A stretch of DNA of 7,085 nucleotides, from assembly GCA_029933535.1 (NCBI GenBank), contig JAOZNZ010000165.1, forward strand, positions 1 to 7,085. Reading direction: 5' to 3'. The position numbers and the translations under genes are program-made. Source of the stretch: a bacterium (GTDB lineage Bacteria > Auribacterota > UBA3054 > B51-G9). The stretch's first letter is position 1; every line of letters begins with the position of its first letter. The notes under the pieces were generated by a model. It was given only the letters and a program-made list of their open reading frames with translations, had not been told where the DNA came from and made no database searches. This document shows positions 1 through 4,413 of this stretch, piece after piece.

Positions 1-54
1 TTCCATCATTCCATCATTCCATCATTCCATCATTCCATCATTCCATCATTCCAT
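1..54. repeat. 8-bp tandem repeat, unit TTCCATCA
   Basis: Six perfect copies of TTCCATCA (1-48) are followed by a partial copy (49-54). The array starts at the window edge and may continue upstream. It lies in non-coding DNA about 16 bp before a GC-rich palindromic element, the same pairing of a short tandem repeat with a palindrome that is seen at 2826-2925 and 4445-4537. There are no spacers between units, so this is not a CRISPR array. Confidence 0.95.
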
Positions 55-70
55 TGCTCGCGCTGGGTAA

Positions 71-128
71 CATCCCCCGGCCTATCGGCCACCCACCAGC
101 ATTCGCCGGTCTTCGCCTTCAAAGGGGG
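71..128. repeat. GC-rich palindromic element, intergenic copy
   Basis: The element is bounded by CCCCC (74-78) and GGGGG (124-128), which can pair. Inside is a hairpin with stem GGCC (79-82) and GGCC (87-90) around a TATC loop, followed by ACCCACC. The string GCCACCC (88-94) recurs at 2874-2880 in the copy inside the glycosidase gene, also directly after an inner hairpin. The overall plan (C-run, inner hairpin, CCAC-type segment, A-rich step, G-run) matches the copies at 2878-2925 and 4445-4498, although the sequence is clearly diverged. It could be read as a terminator for an upstream gene, but no T-run follows the G-run. Confidence 0.6.
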
Positions 129-200
129 ACTGCGTTTTACTGCACGTAGCAAGATTGTGTTATTTTTGCTTATATTGTTATATAATAACGATTGAATTTT

Positions 201-209
201 TGTTATAAT
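201..209 (+). promoter_or_regulatory. Extended -10 promoter for the glycosidase gene
   Basis: TG (201-202), one base, then a perfect TATAAT (204-209) forms an extended -10 motif 43 bases before the ATG at 253. No good -35 lies at 17 bp; TTGTTA at 175-180 is too far, and an extended -10 can work without one. The predicted leader is about 35 nt and A-rich, and it holds no Shine-Dalgarno sequence before the start codon. The surrounding stretch from 129 to 252 is AT-rich and shows no gene. A second TATAAT at 181-186 has no better upstream partner. Confidence 0.45.
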
Positions 210-252
210 TTAGCAAACAGTTAAAACTAACGTCTAACCCTAAAAAACAAAC

Positions 253-333
253 ATGAACAAAAAAGATATTAATACAAACAGAATTCTTATAACTTTAATC
301 GCTGGATTTATTATGTCTCAAAATGTTTCCGCA
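253..333 (+). other. Sec signal peptide of the glycosidase-like protein
   Basis: Residues 1-27 have a charged N-region (K3, K4, R10), a hydrophobic core (residues 11-21) and a VSA motif before G28, fitting signal peptidase I cleavage after A27. There is no lipobox cysteine, so the mature protein is probably periplasmic or released rather than a lipoprotein. Confidence 0.8.
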
Positions 334-3300
334 GGAAATTTTAATAAACCGGAAGATTTTATTCCGGGACATGTACTTAGCGAACGGCTTGCAGTCAATT
401 CAAGAACAATAGGCGCGACAAGCGAAAAAGTACCTAATTCCGCTTTGCTCGTACTAAAGATAAAATCTCATCCTTGCACTATGTTAAATCATGTGGCGAA
501 AATTGTTCCCGGAATAGAAAAGAATGAAAAAATTATTTGGTCGGATAAAGCTAAAAATGTTAAAGTAGAAGACGCACCCGGAAGTGTAGTCGCAGATTTT
601 GAAATTGACGGTGTAAAACTCAAATCAGAGATTTCTCCTTTGCTATCAAACAGCGATACAGGAACCTGGGAAGGAACAGTTTTTTATAAAATTGGAACAG
701 AACCGGAAACAAAGACTGTGTTGCAAATTAGTAGCGGAATGGGGGACTTTCACGCGCATATGCAATGGTCGGAAGTACTTGACAAAAACAAAAAACTATC
801 ATTTACTGATTTTAAAATAGAAAATAACATCGCGCATTATGTTAGCAGCAACGATAATCTTTTTGTATATTTTAAAAGTTCAGGAAGAATGTCGGAAACC
901 GAAAATGGAAACATAATTCTTACTTTTGATAAAGGTGATGGCTGGGTAATGTTTTCGTTTTCAGTAAAAAAAGAAGTTGCGGAAAAACTTATTCAGGAAA
1001 ATGCGATTAAAGAGTATGAAAAGTTGAAAAAGCATTATACAGAATTGATGAAAAGTTCGCTCGAAACGCCGGTGAAATCTATGAATGAAGCCTTCGGATC
1101 AGCTATTTATAATCTCGAATATTCATGGATAGCGCCTTATGGATGGAACGAATGCCCGCATCATTGGAATAATCTCTGGCACATGCAGGTAACAGCAGGA
1201 GCAGAATGGCTTGGGCAGACCGACCGCTCGTTGCTTTGCACAATGACCCACGCGAACAATCTTTTGCCAAATGGATCCGCGCCGCAATTTTCACCTGATG
1301 GAGTTAAACGGGATGATTTTGGTGGTTCGAGCTTTTATTGGGCGTGGCAGGTAAAACATTATCTTGATTTTACCGGAGATAAAAAATTCGCGAAAGAAAT
1401 AGTTGAACCATTTCAGAAAAATTTGGATTTTGTTTATTCTGATAGGGATTTAGACGGGAATTTACTTATTCACTGGAAACAGCAAATTGGAAATCAGGAG
1501 GATTTTAATGCTACTCCTTACGATGGAACTTCTCCAACTATTGAAGGAATAAACGTTTTAAGAACCCGCGTTTTGCTTGCGGAACTTCAAGGTGACACCG
1601 AAACAGCAGAATATTACAAAGCGAAAGTTGCTGCTGCGTTGAAAATTTTAAGAGAAAAACTTTGGATGAAAGATTTGGGTAGATTTGCTTTTTATATTGA
1701 TCCAACAGGAAAACTTCTTCTCGACGGGCAATATCAAACTTATTCTTATCCGGTTATTTGGGATATAGTTGACGAGTTTGATGGCTATACAGGAATGCGC
1801 CATTTTCGCGACAGGTTTCAGGGGCCTGACGGTGAAATTTATTGCGCGAATATGTGGCCTACTCATCATCCGGGAACGTGGGGTAGTCAGGCGGGAGTAG
1901 CGCAGCAGCCGTGGGGAGCGTGGGCTTTCGCGAAAGCTGGTTTGAACAATGAAACTTATCGCCCGTTAAAAGCAGCAGCCGACTGGGTTATGGATGTAAA
2001 CCATCGAGGTTCATGGCCGGAAGTTGCTATCAGACCTATAAACGCGTATTTTTCTCCACCTGCAGGATTGTATGTTGCCGCAGTTGCCGAAGCGCTTTTT
2101 GGAATGAATATTAATCGGTTGGAAAATACGATGACAATTTCTCCTTCGTTTCCAGATAGTTGGCCGTCAGCAAAATTGAATTTGCCGGAGTATCAGGCAG
2201 ATTACAAATTTTCTAAAAGCACAATAAATTACACAATAAAAAATAGTGAAGCAATAGGATATAAAATAAAGTGGAGTTTTCCGCCGTCAAAAATCAAAAA
2301 GTTTTTGATAAACGGAAAGAAAGCTGATTATGAAATCGAGTCTGGAATCGGAAGAATAATTTTAACAGCGTCATCGCCAAAAGGGAAAGAAATAAAAATT
2401 ACTATAGAAACAGAACCTTTGAAAATTAATGCGAAATATCCGGGATCAATTGCGGAAGGCGAAAAGTTTGACGTAAATATTCCCGGAGCTAAAATTGTTG
2501 GTGTTAAAGACAGAAGCGGGCTGCTTAAAAGTTGGAGAACAAACGAAACCGGTGCAATAAGTTGTCAGCTTAGTTCTGCACTTTTGGGAAAATATAATTG
2601 TTACGGAAGGCTTGGACAACTTAACTTTTCGCGAAGAACTTTTTTCGTTTTATGTGAGTCTAAATCCGGAATAGAGTTCTGGGAACCAATCGATTTTGCT
2701 GTTTTGCCACCTGTCGAAGTTGCAGCAACCGGCGAAGCAAAAATTAAAGGAAACAATTTGGTTATTCCTGTGAAAATTAGAAATAATACATCGAAGACTA
2801 TTGACAAGATGTGGATAGAAGTTAAAGGTCGAAGGTCGAAGGTCGAAAGTCAAGGAACCACCCCGGCGCAAGCGCCACCCCTCCCCGAGGGAATACTCGG
2901 GATGTGCCACCTAAAACAGGAGGGGAGTAAGAACGGTATTGCTCCGCGAACAGAGAAAAAGATAGAAGTTTCTTTACCAAAAATTATCGCAGATAATTTG
3001 TCGCAAGGTGATAATCATTTAAAACTGTTTGTTTCTGAAATTGGTGAAGTAGATTTTATAGTTTCTTTTGAAGATAGTGCTGCAGCGAACAGTTCAAAAT
3101 TAATTCAAATTGAATTACCGAAAAAAGATTTGTTTCCTGACAAAGATTATACACAGACACGCAGTGCGGATACATGGGCAAACATCTGGCATTTTTACGC
3201 TCCATCAATGAATACAAAACCGCTTCAGGGACTTGAAGGTCAAACAAACATTACGATTCCGGGAATAGAAAATTTCCCTGTAAAAATTGCTAACAGAAAA

Positions 3301-3804
3301 TTTATTCCTGTATCGGCGCAGCTTGGAAAACCTATGTTCAAAATTAATTTGCCTGCCGGGAAATATAAGAAAATATGGCTTGTGGTTTTACCAATAATTG
3401 ACTGGCATGATCTTTTTTCTCCGGTTGCTATCGTAACTTTGAAAAACGGAATTGACAAAGTTGTCTGCTCGAAAATTTTAAGATTTCCCGGGGATTTGGA
3501 TTGGTGGTGGACGAAAACTAATCCTTATCCAAATTATGCTACTGCTCAGGAAGAAAGAACGATTCGAAATGTGCTCTTGCCGATGAGAACTCCAAATGAC
3601 AGTGACTGGAAAGAAGGTAAACCTCCGCATTTTCCGCATTACGATGAATGGGCGGATTGCAGGAACGTAATTACACCGAATTGTGTTTTAGATGTCATTG
3701 AAATAGATTTGCCATCAGCGCAAAATTTGAAATCATTGCAGTTTGAGACTGTTGGTGTTGACCCTGCATTTGGAATACTTGGAATAGTTGCAGAAAAATT
3801 GTAG
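253..3804 (+). CDS. Secreted six-hairpin glycosidase-like protein, multidomain
   Basis: Encodes 1183 residues. The start at 253 is chosen because a signal peptide follows directly; there is no Shine-Dalgarno. Residues about 30-265 look like an N-terminal beta-rich domain. Residues about 275-620 resemble the (alpha/alpha)6 barrel of six-hairpin glycosidases: aromatic-rich stretches YGWNECPHHW (296-305), DLDGN (399-403), PTIEG (428-432), HHPGTWGSQAG (538-548) and GSWPEV (586-591). E431 and E590 are candidate catalytic acids, by inference only. The segment PSFPDSWPSAKLNLP after the barrel looks like the start of the C-terminal beta-sandwich common in such enzymes. Residues about 710-1183 hold further beta-sandwich modules, the last possibly carbohydrate-binding. 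The likely role is hydrolysis of a polysaccharide outside the cytoplasm; family and substrate are not identified. Residues 859-893 come from an inserted repeat. The stop codon overlaps REP1. Confidence 0.7.
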   Translation: MNKKDINTNRILITLIAGFIMSQNVSAGNFNKPEDFIPGHVLSERLAVNSRTIGATSEKVPNSALLVLKIKSHPCTMLNHVAKIVPGIEKNEKIIWSDKAKNVKVEDAPGSVVADFEIDGVKLKSEISPLLSNSDTGTWEGTVFYKIGTEPETKTVLQISSGMGDFHAHMQWSEVLDKNKKLSFTDFKIENNIAHYVSSNDNLFVYFKSSGRMSETENGNIILTFDKGDGWVMFSFSVKKEVAEKLIQENAIKEYEKLKKHYTELMKSSLETPVKSMNEAFGSAIYNLEYSWIAPYGWNECPHHWNNLWHMQVTAGAEWLGQTDRSLLCTMTHANNLLPNGSAPQFSPDGVKRDDFGGSSFYWAWQVKHYLDFTGDKKFAKEIVEPFQKNLDFVYSDRDLDGNLLIHWKQQIGNQEDFNATPYDGTSPTIEGINVLRTRVLLAELQGDTETAEYYKAKVAAALKILREKLWMKDLGRFAFYIDPTGKLLLDGQYQTYSYPVIWDIVDEFDGYTGMRHFRDRFQGPDGEIYCANMWPTHHPGTWGSQAGVAQQPWGAWAFAKAGLNNETYRPLKAAADWVMDVNHRGSWPEVAIRPINAYFSPPAGLYVAAVAEALFGMNINRLENTMTISPSFPDSWPSAKLNLPEYQADYKFSKSTINYTIKNSEAIGYKIKWSFPPSKIKKFLINGKKADYEIESGIGRIILTASSPKGKEIKITIETEPLKINAKYPGSIAEGEKFDVNIPGAKIVGVKDRSGLLKSWRTNETGAISCQLSSALLGKYNCYGRLGQLNFSRRTFFVLCESKSGIEFWEPIDFAVLPPVEVAATGEAKIKGNNLVIPVKIRNNTSKTIDKMWIEVKGRRSKVESQGTTPAQAPPLPEGILGMCHLKQEGSKNGIAPRTEKKIEVSLPKIIADNLSQGDNHLKLFVSEIGEVDFIVSFEDSAAANSSKLIQIELPKKDLFPDKDYTQTRSADTWANIWHFYAPSMNTKPLQGLEGQTNITIPGIENFPVKIANRKFIPVSAQLGKPMFKINLPAGKYKKIWLVVLPIIDWHDLFSPVAIVTLKNGIDKVVCSKILRFPGDLDWWWTKTNPYPNYATAQEERTIRNVLLPMRTPNDSDWKEGKPPHFPHYDEWADCRNVITPNCVLDVIEIDLPSAQNLKSLQFETVGVDPAFGILGIVAEKL
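2826..2853 (+). repeat. 7-bp tandem repeat AGGTCGA inside the glycosidase gene
   Basis: Three perfect AGGTCGA units (2826-2832, 2833-2839, 2840-2846) are followed by a degenerate unit AAGTCAA (2847-2853). It is read as the basic stretch GRRSKVESQ (859-867), unlike the flanking beta-strand sequence. The unit length is not a multiple of three, so a change of one unit would shift the reading frame. It directly precedes a palindromic element. Confidence 0.85.
2865..2925. repeat. GC-rich palindromic element inserted in frame in the glycosidase gene
   Basis: Three nested or adjacent stems are visible: GGCGC/GCGCC (2865-2869 with 2872-2876, AA loop), CCCGAG/CTCGGG (2884-2889 with 2896-2901), and an outer pair CCCCTCC/GGAGGGG (2878-2884 with 2919-2925). 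GGGATGTGCCAC (2899-2910) recurs with one mismatch at 4473-4484. The element is read without stops as a Pro/Gly/Ala-rich peptide between a beta strand ending MWIEVK and a strand in TEKKIEVSLP, where a beta-sandwich would normally need only a short loop. The bases are much more GC-rich than the gene around them. Confidence 0.8.
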
Positions 3805-3824
3805 GAGTCCACGCTTCAGCGTGA
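3801..3824 (+). repeat. REP1 hairpin, overlaps the glycosidase stop codon
   Basis: A GTAG tetranucleotide (3801-3804) is followed by GAGTC and the perfect hairpin CACGCT/AGCGTG (3810-3815 with 3818-3823, TC loop). GTAG before a short imperfect palindrome is the classic REP layout recognised by RAYT proteins. The last three bases of GTAG are the TAG stop codon of the upstream gene. No T-run follows, so it is not a good intrinsic terminator. Confidence 0.8.
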
Positions 3825-3829
3825 ATATT

Positions 3830-3854
3830 GTAGAAGTCCACAGCTCCAAGTGAA
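3830..3854 (+). repeat. REP2, degraded direct copy of REP1
   Basis: TTGTAG.AGTCCAC is shared with REP1 at a spacing of 29 bases, and the GTAG (3830-3833) is retained. The palindrome is spoiled: CACAGCTCCAAGTG (3839-3852) keeps only the outer CAC/GTG pairs. Together with REP1 it forms a direct pair upstream of the transposase remnant. Confidence 0.65.
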
Positions 3855-3887
3855 GACTCAGAATATGACAATTTTGCGTGAAAAAAA

Positions 3888-3893
3888 AGGAGG
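3888..3893 (+). promoter_or_regulatory. Strong ribosome binding site of the RAYT remnant
   Basis: A perfect AGGAGG lies 5 bases before the ATG at 3899 and fixes the original start of the transposase. The two large genes in the window have no comparable site, so this one stands out and may have arrived with the mobile unit. Confidence 0.8.
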
Positions 3894-3898
3894 CGAAA

Positions 3899-4364
3899 AT
3901 GTACGAATGGCGAAAACTAAATAAAGAAGAACAAAAAGAGCTCCTTGAATACAGAAAAACAAATAAAAAACCTTGGCACACCCTCCCCATATCCAAGGAA
4001 ACAAATCTTATTTTTTAATCACAGCCGCGTGTTATGAACACAAACCGATGATGTATTTGAAATTTTAAAAAGTGTTGGTCAATTACATGGTAAAACTTCT
4101 TATCTGTGGAATGGGGAAGAAAATAAACGTGGAAGGCAGGTTTGGCACGGAGCTACCGAACACGGAATAAAATCTGAGCGACACTTTTGGGCAGCCATTA
4201 ATTATATTTATAATAATCCTGTAAAACATGGATATGTAAAGAAATGGGGTAATTGGCCTTTTTCAAGTTTTAATTATTATTTGAATGATGTAGGAAGAGA
4301 GGAAGCAGAAGAAATATGGAGAGAATATGATATTAGTGATATGGGAAAAGAGTGGGATGTTTAA
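3899..4364 (+). pseudogene. REP-associated tyrosine transposase (RAYT, Y1/IS200-like), broken
   Basis: RAYT proteins are single-strand HUH/Y1 nucleases that cut at REP sequences. The N-terminal part (3899-4018) reads MYEWRKLNKEEQ...KKPWHTLP and ends at TAA. One missing base in the T-run at 4011-4016 explains this, since the next frame continues LITAACYEHKP (to about 4047), the typical RAYT sequence. After a second break near 4048 the third frame gives the family's C-terminal half: VGQLHGKTSYLWN, GRQVWH, SERHFWAAINYIYNNPVKHGYV, WPFSS and GREEAEEIWREY, ending at TAA 4362-4364. The likely catalytic Tyr in the NYIYNNP stretch survives. The segment between HKP and QLHG is much shorter than in intact RAYTs, and the HUH motif (usually within PNHYH) is absent, so about 40-60 residues appear deleted. 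A frameshift plus a deletion of the active site makes it non-functional. Confidence 0.88.
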
Positions 4365-4370
4365 TTTTTT

Positions 4371-4394
4371 GCACGCTAAAGCGTGGACTCCAAC
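4371..4394 (-). repeat. REP3 hairpin, inverted copy of REP1
   Basis: Read on the minus strand this is GTTGGAGTCCACGCTTTAGC followed by GTGC, matching REP1 except for GTTG in place of GTAG and loop TT in place of TC. The stem is CACGCT/AGCGTG (4372-4377 with 4380-4385). It closes the RAYT unit 20 bases before the start of the pseudopilin gene. On neither strand does a T-run follow the stem. Confidence 0.8.
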
Positions 4395-4413
4395 AAAACA
4401 AAGCGAAAGCACA

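Larger units (their letters stand above)
3801..4394. mobile_element. Decayed REP/RAYT (IS200-like) unit
   Basis: A RAYT-type transposase pseudogene is bracketed by inverted copies of one hairpin: REP1 on the plus strand at 3801-3824 and REP3 on the minus strand at 4371-4394, with a degraded direct copy (REP2) after REP1. This matches the usual layout of RAYT genes, which sit between the REP sequences they act on. The unit fills the whole gap between the glycosidase and pseudopilin genes. The broken transposase makes self-mobility unlikely, though its hairpins might still be recognised by a related enzyme elsewhere in the genome. Confidence 0.75.

Noticed and set aside
1..54. CRISPR-like array
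   Set aside because: The units are 8 bp and contiguous with no spacers, so it is a simple tandem repeat.
2650..2910. Minus-strand ORF of 86 aa
   Set aside because: It is antisense to the glycosidase gene and owes its start region to the inserted repeat element.
3810..3823. Intrinsic terminator after the glycosidase gene
   Set aside because: The stem is only 6 bp and is followed by AATATTG, with no T-run; the GTAG mark and inverted copy at 4371-4394 identify it as a REP.
4209..4214. TATAAT as a promoter for the pseudopilin gene
   Set aside because: It lies inside the AT-rich YIYNNP codons of the RAYT remnant, lacks a convincing -35, and is 200 bases from the start codon.
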